A stretch of DNA of 41,345 nucleotides from Pseudomonas sp. GM50 (GTDB lineage: Bacteria > Pseudomonadota > Gammaproteobacteria > Pseudomonadales > Pseudomonadaceae): the NCBI RefSeq assembly GCF_000282375.1, contig NZ_AKJK01000071.1, positions 1 to 41,345 of the forward strand, read 5' to 3'. Shown one piece after another: positions 24,920-33,100 of this stretch. Numbering within the stretch: the stretch's first letter is position 1; the number at the start of each line of letters is the position of its first letter. The notes beneath the pieces were generated by a model, which saw only the letters and a program-made list of their open reading frames with translations, was not told the DNA's origin and searched no databases. A program made the position numbers and the translations under genes.

Positions 24920-24938
24920 TGCGGCAGGGCTGAAGGCC

Positions 24939-25034
24939 TCTTCGCGAGCAAGCCCGCTCCCACACTGGATCTGCTGTGAGCACATTATTTGTGAACACCA
25001 GAGATCAAATGTGGGAGCGGGCTTGCTCGCGAAA
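24939..25034. repeat. REPIN, GGGAGCGGGCTTGCTCGCGAA type, inverted orientation
   Basis: Left arm CTTCGCGAGCAAGCCCGCTC, right arm its mirror, about 45-base spacer; outer ends are the TTCGCGAG sides. Twenty bases after the lipoprotein stop. Confidence 0.88.
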
Positions 25035-25081
25035 GCGGTCTCCCGGTACCACTAATTTCCCCCTGAAACCGCCATACCCCG

Positions 25082-25177
25082 CGTAGGAGCTGCCGAAGGC
25101 TGCGATCTTTTGATCTTGCTTTTGCGGCCCTCGGGAAAAGCAAGATCAAAAGATCGCAGCCTTCGACAGCTCCTACG
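25082..25177. repeat. Long palindromic repeat of a distinct Pseudomonas family
   Basis: CGTAGGAGCTGCCGAAGGCT and on through GCGATCTTTTGATCTTGC (25082-25123) is repeated in inverse at 25136-25177 with one or two mismatches. Only a dozen bases separate the arms, so it can form a hairpin with a stem of about 40 pairs. The core differs from the REPs elsewhere in the window. It lies 25 bases from the end of the convergent YciI-family gene. Confidence 0.88.
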
Positions 25178-25202
25178 GTGTATCAGGAGTATCAGGTGCG
25201 CT

Positions 25203-25628
25203 TCAGTGCTTCTTCGCCTGCTCACGCACTCGTTCTTCCTGCTCGCGCAACTGTGGTGTGAACTCGGCACCGAAGTCTTCTGCCTCGTACACCTGGCGAA
25301 TCTCGATCTCGGCCTCTGTCCCCGGCATGGGGTTGGGGCAGCGCTTGACCCACTCGATCGCTTCCTCTTTCGATTTCACCTGCCACAGCCAATAGCCGGC
25401 GATCAGCTCCTTGGTTGCGGCGAACGGGCCGTCGATCACCGTGCGCTGGTCACCCGAGAAGCGCACGCGGGCGCCTTTGCTGCTCGGCTGCAGGCCGTCG
25501 CAATCGATGAGGATGCCGGCCTTGGCCAGTTCCTCGTTGAAATTGCCCATCGCGGTCATCAGTTCTTCGCTGGGCATCACACCGGCCTCGGAATCCGGGC
25601 TGGCTTTCACAATGATCATGAATCGCAT
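25203..25628 (-). CDS. YciI family protein (DGPF-type)
   Basis: 141 residues from ATG 25628 (GGAGA upstream); longer in-frame starts lack a ribosome site. N-terminus MRFMIIVKASPDSEAG, central TVIDGPFAATKELIAGYWLW and AIEWVKRCPN are the signature of the DGPF branch of YciI-like ferredoxin-fold proteins, often found beside ECF sigma factors (absent here). The C-terminal 25 residues are a charged helix. Biochemical role unknown. Confidence 0.85.
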   Translation of the reverse strand: MRFMIIVKASPDSEAGVMPSEELMTAMGNFNEELAKAGILIDCDGLQPSSKGARVRFSGDQRTVIDGPFAATKELIAGYWLWQVKSKEEAIEWVKRCPNPMPGTEAEIEIRQVYEAEDFGAEFTPQLREQEERVREQAKKH

Positions 25629-25766
25629 GGTCTTGTCTCCGCTGGATTTGAGTGACTCACTTCTTGGTCGAATGGCAGTCGCCTGAATCGACACTACCTC
25701 TAAAAAAGACCGCAAAAGGGGCGGATTTGTTACCTGTGCAAATGACCCATTCCCTTAAATGGCACC

Positions 25767-25796
25767 TTGATTTAAATCCACCCCGATAACTATGTA
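25767..25796 (+). promoter_or_regulatory. Candidate promoter of the bacteriocin operon
   Basis: TTGATT and TATGTA, 18 bases apart, would start transcription near 25803, about 50 bases before the toxin ATG. The -35 hexamer overlaps a GATTTAAATC palindrome (25769-25778). I do not see a convincing LexA box or PrtN P-box, which S-type pyocins usually have. Confidence 0.3.
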
Positions 25797-25853
25797 CCGC
25801 ACCCGACTGCGGCTCCATCGACATGCTGTGCCCTACAGACAAGGAGTGACTGT

Positions 25854-28421
25854 ATGGCACAACAAACACATTACGATGGAACGTCAGGAAGTGTTGTCAT
25901 CAGGTCGGGACCACCCGCTTCGAGTGGTGGCTCTGGCGGCGGTTTTGGTGGCGGCGGAGGGGTTTCAGGCGGATTCGGTAAAACCAGCAAGAAAAGGCAA
26001 AAGGCCCGCAGGCGGGCCATAGAAGCGGATCGTCAGAAGAAGGAAAAAGAGCGCGCGCAGGCCGAGGCCAAAGCGCAAGCCGAGGCGGCTCAAGCACAGG
26101 CAGCCGCAGCACAGGCTCAGGCTCTTCACCAGTTTCTGGCGGGGCTGGCGCAGCGTCATGACGCTATCAGGGGTGAGGTGGACCGTCGTTTTGCCGACAG
26201 GGCCGGGCAACTCGCGCCATCTCTTGAACAAGAAATCTCGGCTGCACGACGGGCGCCCAACAGCAATTCGAGCGAACGCTGGCAGCTTTACCTGATCACC
26301 AAAGAAAAAAATGAGATCGATGGGCTCATCGCCCGCAAAACCACCGAGCTTAATGCCAGGAACGCAGTCGCCCGTTCATTTGATGGTCATGATCCATTCA
26401 CCCGTACTTCAAACGATTACCTGACGCGACTGGGGCAGTTCGGCCAGGCACTCAACGACGGCCACCATATCTGGGAACACGCCTACAACGCGGCCCACGA
26501 AGCGCGGCTGCTATCCACACAGATAAGCGCACTCACTGACAAGTCCAGCGCGCTGGCAAGGCGTCATGCCGAGCAGACGATTGTCTGGCGCAAAAGGGAA
26601 GCGGTCTGGGAGGCCCAGCGCCAGTACGCCGAGCAACGTGAAGCTCGAATTCGCTTCAAGCAGCAGGCCGATGAAGATGCACGGGTTGAGCGGGTCAGGC
26701 AAGCCAACACGCTGACAGTCCCGGTGTCTTCGCTGACTGCTGGCGGGATGGCTTTGACGCGCGATGGCATATTCGTTGCGCAGCAAGGCGCTGCAGTGCT
26801 TGAAATGGCTATCCAGTCTGCCGTCAATACCCTCATCGATTTCGGGCGGATTGCCGCAAAAACGGGACCGGTGTTCGTCACCGCGATGGTGTACTCGCCA
26901 ACCCTTGGTGATGGTGAGTTGAGCGCTGAGCAACGTCGGCGTTTGTTTCAGTCTGTCGGGGTGCCGGCGCAAGCGTTGGGCCTTACTGACCGCCAAGCGT
27001 TGCAATCGATCGCCGATGCGGGCGGTTCAGTGGAGGTCGCATACCGACTCAAACCTGAAACCGTGCCGGAAGGCACCGCGATCATCGCTGTCGCTACGGG
27101 CGATGCCATTGGTGCTGATGTGCCGGTCATCAATGCGGTGCTTGACCCGCTGACCGGCCTCTATAGCGCCGAGATTCCCGGATCGCCAGCCAGGCACCTG
27201 CAATTCACCCCGGACACCACTCAGGTTGCCACTGCCAGTCAGCCCGGGCTGAGCGTGTTGACACCCCAGGTCGAGGGCATTGCGGCGGGCGTCGATCTGC
27301 GTATCAGCGATTGCATTGTGTGCGTGCCTGATCAGCCGCCGATTTACTTCACCTTCAATCTGCCAGCGATAGGCTCGGGCGTCGTCACAGGGGTCGGTAA
27401 GCCGGCGGCGAATGACTGGTGGAAAACCGCGAGCCAGGCACAAGGTGCTGCCATTCCCGTGCAGATCGGCGACCAGTTTCGTGGTCGTGAATTCAATTCG
27501 CTTTCCGCCTTCGACGAAGCGCTGTGGCGAACGCTCGGCGAGCATCCGGCGCTCATCGCTCAATTCGATGAGGTGAACAAAAAGCGCATCGAACAAGGCT
27601 TCGCGCCGTACGCGCCGAAAAGTACCTGGGTCGGTGAGCGACGCGAGTTCGAACTGCTCTATCAGGAGCGGGCAGAGCTCGGCGCCAATCCTTTCAACCT
27701 CGACAAAATCAGCATCACCACGCCGCAAAGCATCCAGGGACGGCTGGGGATCACTCCTGCGGTCCTGCCCTGGCCGATTCGTCCGGTTGGTGTCGGAACC
27801 TGGACACCTCTGGTTCCGCCAGGTATCGAACACCTCGGTCCGACAACCTTACCGGTTACACCGTCGATTCCAGCGGTTTATCCCGGTACACCGATCATCC
27901 CGGTCTTACCGCAAAACGAGACGTTTCCGGCTGTTGACGAAGGGCAGATCGGTGCCAGTATTCCTGGGTACCCGGCGGATATGGAGTTGCCTTCGCCGGA
28001 TGTTCTGTTTCTGGATCGGCGTGACGATCCGGGTGTGGCGATCGGGGTTGGGGAGCAGGTATCAGGTGTATGGCTAGGCGATGCTTCACGAACGGACGGT
28101 GCGCCGATTCCTTCGCAGATCGCAGACCAGTTAAGAGGGAAGGAGTTTGCTGACTTTCATCGGTTCAGAGAGGCGTTTTGGAGGACTGTTGCGGCTGACA
28201 TAAGCTTAAGCACTCAGTTCAATGCCACAAACTTAAGGTTTATGCGCAAGGGCAGCGCACCTTTCCCTATCACAAATGATCAGTACGGAGGTCGAGTAAA
28301 GTTTGAACTCCATCACCGATTAGAAATTGCACAAGGTGGAGGGGTGTATGACATGGAGAATATTGTGGTGATGACGCCCAGACGACATGTTCTTTTACAC
28401 AAAGGAGGCAATCAATTATGA
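25854..28421 (+). CDS. S-type bacteriocin with a decayed and an intact colicin-E9-type DNase domain
   Basis: 855 residues, AAGGAG 9 bases before ATG. Order: Gly/Ser-rich disordered N-terminus (about 18-43, colicin-E-like), basic/Ala-Gln coiled coil (about 44-290), pyocin-S translocation domain (about 290-505, ending SDCIVCVPDQPPIYFTF), first DNase-like domain (about 512-634), Pro-rich linker (635-730), second DNase domain (731-855). The second has the complete H-N-H motif: E818, H820, H821, N836, H845, H849 (FELHH, YDMENIVVMTPRRHVLLHKG). The first aligns along its length (GVGKPAANDWWKTA, IADQ/IGDQ-x-RGxEF) but its histidines are L602, Y603, I627 and L631. The protein should enter related bacteria and cut DNA. 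The end of the gene is visibly more AT-rich than the front, a sign of module exchange. It overlaps its immunity gene by four bases. Confidence 0.9.
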   Translation: MAQQTHYDGTSGSVVIRSGPPASSGGSGGGFGGGGGVSGGFGKTSKKRQKARRRAIEADRQKKEKERAQAEAKAQAEAAQAQAAAAQAQALHQFLAGLAQRHDAIRGEVDRRFADRAGQLAPSLEQEISAARRAPNSNSSERWQLYLITKEKNEIDGLIARKTTELNARNAVARSFDGHDPFTRTSNDYLTRLGQFGQALNDGHHIWEHAYNAAHEARLLSTQISALTDKSSALARRHAEQTIVWRKREAVWEAQRQYAEQREARIRFKQQADEDARVERVRQANTLTVPVSSLTAGGMALTRDGIFVAQQGAAVLEMAIQSAVNTLIDFGRIAAKTGPVFVTAMVYSPTLGDGELSAEQRRRLFQSVGVPAQALGLTDRQALQSIADAGGSVEVAYRLKPETVPEGTAIIAVATGDAIGADVPVINAVLDPLTGLYSAEIPGSPARHLQFTPDTTQVATASQPGLSVLTPQVEGIAAGVDLRISDCIVCVPDQPPIYFTFNLPAIGSGVVTGVGKPAANDWWKTASQAQGAAIPVQIGDQFRGREFNSLSAFDEALWRTLGEHPALIAQFDEVNKKRIEQGFAPYAPKSTWVGERREFELLYQERAELGANPFNLDKISITTPQSIQGRLGITPAVLPWPIRPVGVGTWTPLVPPGIEHLGPTTLPVTPSIPAVYPGTPIIPVLPQNETFPAVDEGQIGASIPGYPADMELPSPDVLFLDRRDDPGVAIGVGEQVSGVWLGDASRTDGAPIPSQIADQLRGKEFADFHRFREAFWRTVAADISLSTQFNATNLRFMRKGSAPFPITNDQYGGRVKFELHHRLEIAQGGGVYDMENIVVMTPRRHVLLHKGGNQL

Positions 28422-28693
28422 AACACACCTCGCGCCTCGAAGATTACACAGAGTCTGAATTTCTTGATTTCCTTAGAGAGTTTTTTGATGGAGGAGAGGA
28501 CTTGGCAGCGGACGACTTTGATAAATATATGATTGAACGCGTTCAGCATTTTGAAATGATTACCGAACACCCCGACCGCTCTGACGTCATCTTCTATCCC
28601 AAGGAAGGCCAAGAGGACAGTCCAGAGGGAGTTCTGAAAGAAGTCAAAGAATGGCGCGCACTCAATAACAAACCCGGCTTCAAGCCAGAGTAA
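28418..28693 (+). CDS. Im9-like DNase immunity protein
   Basis: 91 residues, ATGA overlap with the toxin stop. Close to colicin immunity proteins over its length: LEDYTESEFLDFLREFF, then VQHFEMITEHPDRSDVIFYP with D56, F59, Y60 at the helix-III positions that hold the DNase (Im9 D51, Y54, Y55), and EVKEWRALNNKPGFKPE at the end. It protects the producer by binding the intact DNase domain encoded just upstream. About five residues longer than Im9 in the helix I-II loop. AT-rich like the adjoining nuclease end, so the two probably moved as one cassette. Confidence 0.92.
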   Translation: MKHTSRLEDYTESEFLDFLREFFDGGEDLAADDFDKYMIERVQHFEMITEHPDRSDVIFYPKEGQEDSPEGVLKEVKEWRALNNKPGFKPE

Positions 28694-28714
28694 CTGCACG
28701 CATCCAATTCAAAG

Positions 28715-28743
28715 GCATCTGCTCATCACACATGAGCAGATGC
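28715..28743. terminator. Hairpin between the two immunity genes
   Basis: GCATCTGCTCAT pairs perfectly with ATGAGCAGATGC around the loop CACAC (12-bp stem). Only a weak T-rich tail follows (TGTTATC), so it may be an attenuator or stabiliser instead of a full terminator. Confidence 0.45.
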
Positions 28744-28789
28744 TGTTATCTGGCAGCCGTTGTGTGCCCGAAACAAGGAAGCAATAAAG

Positions 28790-30358
28790 ATGGAACTTAA
28801 AACAACACTCAAGGATTACACCGAATCGGAATTCCAGGCCTTGGTGAACAGGATCTGGGCCGTCGATCTGCCGAAACAGGACCACGACCGACTGATCAAT
28901 CATTTCGACCGCATCGTCGGTGATCCCAAAGGGGCCGACCTGCTGTTTTATCCGCCAGAGGACGATACGAACACTTATTCATCGGACTCGGTCGTGTACT
29001 ACGTCAAAGACTGGCACCACAAACAGGGGCGTGCAGCATTAAAAGGGGAGGGTGTTCCTGTTCCACGTCCGGTTGCTGCAAGACCGGGAGCACCGTTGAC
29101 CCCGGCGCAGATGACACAGCAACGTATCGCCCGGAACCTGGCTGACGTACAAAAAGTCGCTGTAGATCTGGCGGAGACAGAACGGGCGGCAGATGCGGCA
29201 CTCAGTGTATTCGAGCAACGAATCAAACACCTGCGTCAGCGACAGAACGCTCAAGTGGACATCCGTGGACGCGAGGCGGACATCCGTGCTCTGGAGACTT
29301 CTGAATTTCAATCGCGCCTGGCAGCCCGCCGATACGAATTCTGGAAAATGAGCATCGGGTTCAAAAGAGACAGCGCCCGACGCGAGCTATCCTACGCCCG
29401 GTCCGAACTCGCGCAGTGGCAAAGTATCGCCCAGCAGATCAATGCCACTCACGACCGTTATCTGGCGAAGCTGAATGAGATCAATCAACATCTCCATCGT
29501 TTTCAAGTGGATGCTGAAGCGCTGCTGGCGGTCGCCCAAACACAACTCGTTGATCAGCGTTATCAGCAGGGAGCAGGGCCGACCCAGGCGGGCGAGTTGC
29601 TTTTTGCGCCGCTTGCCTTTGCCAATGGGCGACCGGGTATTTTCCTCGATGGCGACCTTTCGCAACTGTTGGAGACCCATCGGGTTGCGCTACAAAAAGC
29701 CATACGCTCGGCGGTGGCGGAGTTTACCTGGCAGATAACCTCGGGAACCCAGGACCATCAAGGTCAATACGCCGCCGTGCTGCAATTCGAATTCACCAGC
29801 CGGGCTGAAGTGGGGAGGTACGGGCTCAGCGTTCCGCTGCTCGAGTTACTGCCGATCGAGGGCAAGGATTGGCAAGACTTGGCCGTGACGGGGGCCGAAG
29901 TCGATCTTCCGTTCAGGATGAGCAGCGGCACGTACGCCGTTCCACCAGGGACGATGTCCCGAGGCCTGAGAGAAATACACACATTGCTTCAGGTGGCTAT
30001 TACGCCGACTAATGGCAATGTATTGTCCTCCAGGGTGAGGGTGCGAGCTGCTGTCTGGGATGCGCAGATGAAGACTTACTGCTTCACCGCTGACGGGCCG
30101 GCCCCGATGATCGTGAGCTGGAGCGCGCCAGCTACCCTTGAAGCAACATCAACCCTGGCGCCGGCCCCCGAGTATCGGCTGGGATTCCTCCGGTCTTCAC
30201 CTGTGCCCTTGCTGGAGTCTTTCAACGACATGGCTGCGATTCGTTTCGATGACTATGTTGTGGTGTTCCCGCCGGAATCTGGCCTGGACCCGCTTTACAT
30301 CATGTTCAGAGGCCGGAACGAATACCCCGAAATAACCATTGCTCAAGCAAAGTCCTAG
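28790..30358 (+). CDS. Im9-like immunity domain fused to a pyocin-S translocation domain, no nuclease
   Basis: 522 residues from ATG 28790 (AAGGAA upstream). Residues 1-88 are a complete E-type immunity domain (LKDYTESEFQALVNRIWAVD; D50, F53, Y54 in GADLLFYPPED). A Pro-rich joint (89-105) leads into a charged coiled coil (about 108-245). Residues about 265-510 match the pyocin-S translocation domain, ending DDYVVVFPPESGLDPLYIMF, the usual last strand before a killing domain; only 15 residues follow. There is no nuclease, no signal peptide and no membrane segment. The Im part is complete and keeps its binding residues, so it should be able to bind a DNase. Codon use is GC-rich like the front of the toxin. 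Possible roles: immunity with a delivery arm, a second subunit docking on the decayed DNase domain, or a remnant; function unknown. Confidence 0.82.
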   Translation: MELKTTLKDYTESEFQALVNRIWAVDLPKQDHDRLINHFDRIVGDPKGADLLFYPPEDDTNTYSSDSVVYYVKDWHHKQGRAALKGEGVPVPRPVAARPGAPLTPAQMTQQRIARNLADVQKVAVDLAETERAADAALSVFEQRIKHLRQRQNAQVDIRGREADIRALETSEFQSRLAARRYEFWKMSIGFKRDSARRELSYARSELAQWQSIAQQINATHDRYLAKLNEINQHLHRFQVDAEALLAVAQTQLVDQRYQQGAGPTQAGELLFAPLAFANGRPGIFLDGDLSQLLETHRVALQKAIRSAVAEFTWQITSGTQDHQGQYAAVLQFEFTSRAEVGRYGLSVPLLELLPIEGKDWQDLAVTGAEVDLPFRMSSGTYAVPPGTMSRGLREIHTLLQVAITPTNGNVLSSRVRVRAAVWDAQMKTYCFTADGPAPMIVSWSAPATLEATSTLAPAPEYRLGFLRSSPVPLLESFNDMAAIRFDDYVVVFPPESGLDPLYIMFRGRNEYPEITIAQAKS

Positions 30359-30405
30359 CACTGCCGCTTTCAGCCACCCCGCCGATTAAAGGAATGTTAC
30401 GGTCT

Positions 30406-30849
30406 ATGCCTGTACTGGAACTCACCACCCTGGTCCCCAATCGTACCCCCGAGCAAGTCCTCGATTTCTGCCTGGAAGGCATCAACTTCCCGAAGATATT
30501 TCCAGAGCGAGTCACGCTGTTGAGCGACATTGATTTGAGTAACCTGCGCATCGAAGCCGGTCGCCAGTTCCGTTTCCGTCACTGGATGTTCAACGTGATC
30601 CCGTCGAACTGGACGGTGGTGATCCGCGAGGTCGGTGACACGCATTTCATCGATGAAATGCTCAAGGGACCATTGCGTGCCTTTCGTCATGAACACCGTG
30701 TGGCGGCGGGCAAGGGCGGTACGCTGTACACCGACCGTGTGACCTATGCGGCGATTGGCGGCGCACCGTTGGAGTGGCTGTTGGTCAATGCCTACATGCG
30801 GCGGATTTTCCAGGCGCGGCACCGCAATATGTTGCGTTTGCTGGGCTGA
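30406..30849 (+). CDS. SRPBCC (START/polyketide-cyclase-like) family protein
   Basis: 147 residues; ATG 30406 preferred over an ATG four codons earlier that directly abuts AAAGGA. The helix-grip layout is recognisable: PNRTPEQVLDFCLEGINFPK at the front, FRFRHWMFNVIPSNWTVVI, then YTDRVTYAAIGGAPLEWLL and a long C-terminal helix (MRRIFQARHRNMLRLLG). Probably binds a hydrophobic ligand; ligand unknown. It follows the bacteriocin locus by 47 bases but looks like an unrelated housekeeping gene. Confidence 0.8.
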   Translation: MPVLELTTLVPNRTPEQVLDFCLEGINFPKIFPERVTLLSDIDLSNLRIEAGRQFRFRHWMFNVIPSNWTVVIREVGDTHFIDEMLKGPLRAFRHEHRVAAGKGGTLYTDRVTYAAIGGAPLEWLLVNAYMRRIFQARHRNMLRLLG

Positions 30850-30856
30850 CAGCTAT

Positions 30857-30947
30857 CTGTAGGAGCGAGGCTAGCCCGCGAAGAACGATAACGCGGTCTG
30901 CCAGTTACACCGCGGTGCTCCCTTCGCGGGCAAGCCCGCTCCCACAG
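30857..30947. repeat. Chimeric REPIN
   Basis: The left arm is the CTGTAGGAGCGAGGCT(A)GCCCGC type, the right arm ends GCAAGCCCGCTCCCACAG, the TGTGGGAGCGGG type. The spacer shares GAACGAT-ACGCG and CCGCGGTG with the spacer family at 15011, 22809 and 40814. Nine bases after the SRPBCC stop. Confidence 0.88.
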
Positions 30948-31105
30948 GGTTGGGCAGTGTTAGTAAGTTTTGTTGAATCGCTTGTATCCAGTTTTGTGCG
31001 ACGACATATCACAATTTGTATCTGGGCATAGGTCGTCAGGCGATTTCGTGGTTAACTTCGGCCTCGTCAAAATTATCTACATCAACGTTCAGAAGGACTC
31101 CGTTC

Positions 31106-31606
31106 ATGGCTCAAGTCACTCTTAAAGGCAACCCGGTTCAAGTCAACGGCCAACTGCCACAAGCCGGTTCCCAGGCGCCAGCCTTTTCCCTGGTTGCCGG
31201 CAATCTGTCGGACGTGACCCTGGCGAGCTTCGCCGGCAAGCGCAAAGTGCTGAACATCTTCCCAAGCATCGACACCCCGACTTGCGCCACTTCGGTTCGC
31301 AAGTTCAACGCCCAGGCCAATGACGTCGCCAACACCGTGGTGCTGTGCATCTCCGCTGACCTGCCGTTCGCCCAGGCTCGTTTCTGCGGCGCCGAAGGCC
31401 TGGAAAACGTGCAAAACCTGTCGACCCTGCGCGGTGCCGAGTTCATCGAGAACTACGGCGTGGCGATTGCCGATGGCCCACTCAAAGGCCTGACTGCCCG
31501 TGCCGTCGTGGTTCTGGACGAAAACGACAAGGTCCTGCACAGCGAACTGGTCAAGGAAATCGCTGAAGAACCGAACTACGAAGCGGCTCTCGCAGCTCTG
31601 AAATAA
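31106..31606 (+). CDS. tpx: Thiol peroxidase
   Basis: 166 residues, AGAAGGA before ATG. Tpx-class peroxiredoxin: LKGNPVQVNGQLPQAGSQAP at the start, peroxidatic Cys in SIDTPTCATSVRKFN (about residue 60) and resolving Cys in ARFCGAEGLENV (about 94), spaced as in E. coli Tpx. It reduces hydrogen peroxide and, better, organic peroxides using thioredoxin, in the cytosol or periplasm. Single gene closed by a clear terminator. Confidence 0.96.
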   Translation: MAQVTLKGNPVQVNGQLPQAGSQAPAFSLVAGNLSDVTLASFAGKRKVLNIFPSIDTPTCATSVRKFNAQANDVANTVVLCISADLPFAQARFCGAEGLENVQNLSTLRGAEFIENYGVAIADGPLKGLTARAVVVLDENDKVLHSELVKEIAEEPNYEAALAALK

Positions 31607-31625
31607 GCATACCTTTACAATTGTT

Positions 31626-31651
31626 AACGGCCTGGCCCTGTCCAGGCCGTT
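31626..31651 (+). terminator. Rho-independent terminator of tpx
   Basis: AACGGCCTGG pairs with CCAGGCCGTT around CCCTGT (10-bp GC-rich stem), then TTCATTTG; 19 bases after the tpx stop. Confidence 0.85.
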
Positions 31652-31783
31652 TTCATTTGTGCTTCAGTGTCTTAACCAAACTTCCTGTTACGTAAGCCGA
31701 AGGTAAATTGCCGGTAAAGGCGCTTTGCTTCAGACCCGCCAGTGCTTATCGTTCAGCCTCATGTAAAAAAGCCCACGCGCCCA

Positions 31784-33100
31784 ATGGTTGATCACTCAAT
31801 GCAATCCTCCGCTTCCCGTAATCCCCGTCGCTGGCTGTTTGGCCTGCTTGTCCTGTTGGTCATCGCCGCTGTGTGCTGGAAATTCTGGCCCGGTGGCGCT
31901 GCGCCGAAAGAAGGTACGGGGCAAAAAGCCGTGGCCGGGCACACCGGCCGGTCGGGGGGAATGCGTCCGGGGTTCGGCGGGGCGACCGGGCCGGTCCCGG
32001 TGCGCGTGGCACCGGCGGTCAAGGGCGATTTCCCGCTGTATTACAAGGCGCTGGGTACGGTCACGGCGCTGAACACCATCAATGTGCGCAGCCGGGTGGG
32101 CGGCGAACTGATCAGGATTTCGTTCGAAGAAGGGCAAATGGTCAAGGCGGGCGACCTGCTGGCCGAGATCGATCCGCGTCCTTACCAGAACGCCTTGCTC
32201 CAGGCCGAAGGCACCTTGCTGCAGAATCAGGCACAACTGAAGAACGCTCAGGTCGATGTCGAGCGCTATCGCGGCCTGTACCGCGAAGACAGTATCGCCA
32301 AGCAAACCCTGGACACCGCCGAAGCGCTGGTCGGCCAGTACCAGGGCACGGTCAAGACCAATCAGGCGGCGGTCAACGACGCCAAGCTCAATCTGGAATT
32401 CACCAAAATCCGTGCGCCGATCGCCGGGCGTGTGGGCTTGCGTCAACTGGACGTCGGTAACCTTGTTGCCGCCAATGACACCACGGCACTGGCGATCATC
32501 ACCCAGACTCAACCGATCAGCGTTGCCTTCACTCTGCCGGAAAACAGCCTCGACATCGTGCTGGCCCGCTATCGCACCGGTGCCAAGCTGCCCGCCGAAG
32601 CCTGGGACCGTGGCGATACCAAATTGCAGGCCACTGGGGTGTTGCAGAGCCTGGACAACCAGATCGACGTCACCACCGGCACCCTGAAATTCAAGGCCCG
32701 CTACGAGAACCGCGATCAGGCACTGTTCCCCAACCAGTTCGTCAACGTCCACTTGCTGGCCGACACCCTCAAGGGCGTGGTGCTTGCGCCCTCGGCGGCG
32801 ATCCAGTTCGGCACCAACGGCACGTTCGTCTATGCCATGGATGGCGACAAGAAGGTCACCATCCGCCAGTTGAAAGTCGGTGCCAGTGACGGTGACAACA
32901 CGGTGATCACCGAAGGGCTGGCCGCTGGTGATCGGGTGGTGCTGGAAGGCACTGACCGCCTGAAGGAAGGCAGCGAAGTGGAGGTCGTCAACGACAGCAA
33001 GGATGTACCGACCACCCCGACCGAACACCTGCAAGGCAAGTCGGCCGCCACTGCGCCTGACGCGACGGCCACCGACAAGGTGAAAAAGGGCGGCGCATGA
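31784..33100 (+). CDS. muxA: RND efflux periplasmic adaptor MuxA (MdtA-like)
   Basis: 438 residues from ATG 31784; a GTG at 31742 is possible but neither has a strong ribosome site. One N-terminal membrane anchor (about 14-34, RRWLFGLLVLLVIAAVCWKF), then the MFP fold: beta-barrel/lipoyl half (VRSRVGGELIRISFEEGQMV), a coiled-coil hairpin (about 125-190), second lipoyl half (IRAPIAGRVGLRQLDVGNLV) and the membrane-proximal domain. Links the inner-membrane pumps MuxB/MuxC to the outer-membrane channel. In P. aeruginosa MuxABC-OpmB exports novobiocin, aztreonam, macrolides and others. Four-base overlap with muxB. Confidence 0.93.
   Translation: MVDHSMQSSASRNPRRWLFGLLVLLVIAAVCWKFWPGGAAPKEGTGQKAVAGHTGRSGGMRPGFGGATGPVPVRVAPAVKGDFPLYYKALGTVTALNTINVRSRVGGELIRISFEEGQMVKAGDLLAEIDPRPYQNALLQAEGTLLQNQAQLKNAQVDVERYRGLYREDSIAKQTLDTAEALVGQYQGTVKTNQAAVNDAKLNLEFTKIRAPIAGRVGLRQLDVGNLVAANDTTALAIITQTQPISVAFTLPENSLDIVLARYRTGAKLPAEAWDRGDTKLQATGVLQSLDNQIDVTTGTLKFKARYENRDQALFPNQFVNVHLLADTLKGVVLAPSAAIQFGTNGTFVYAMDGDKKVTIRQLKVGASDGDNTVITEGLAAGDRVVLEGTDRLKEGSEVEVVNDSKDVPTTPTEHLQGKSAATAPDATATDKVKKGGA

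Noticed and set aside
25700..25853. LexA box or PrtN P-box controlling the bacteriocin
   Set aside because: Looked for CTGT-N8-ACAG and repeated ATTG..GT patterns upstream of 25854; no convincing match.
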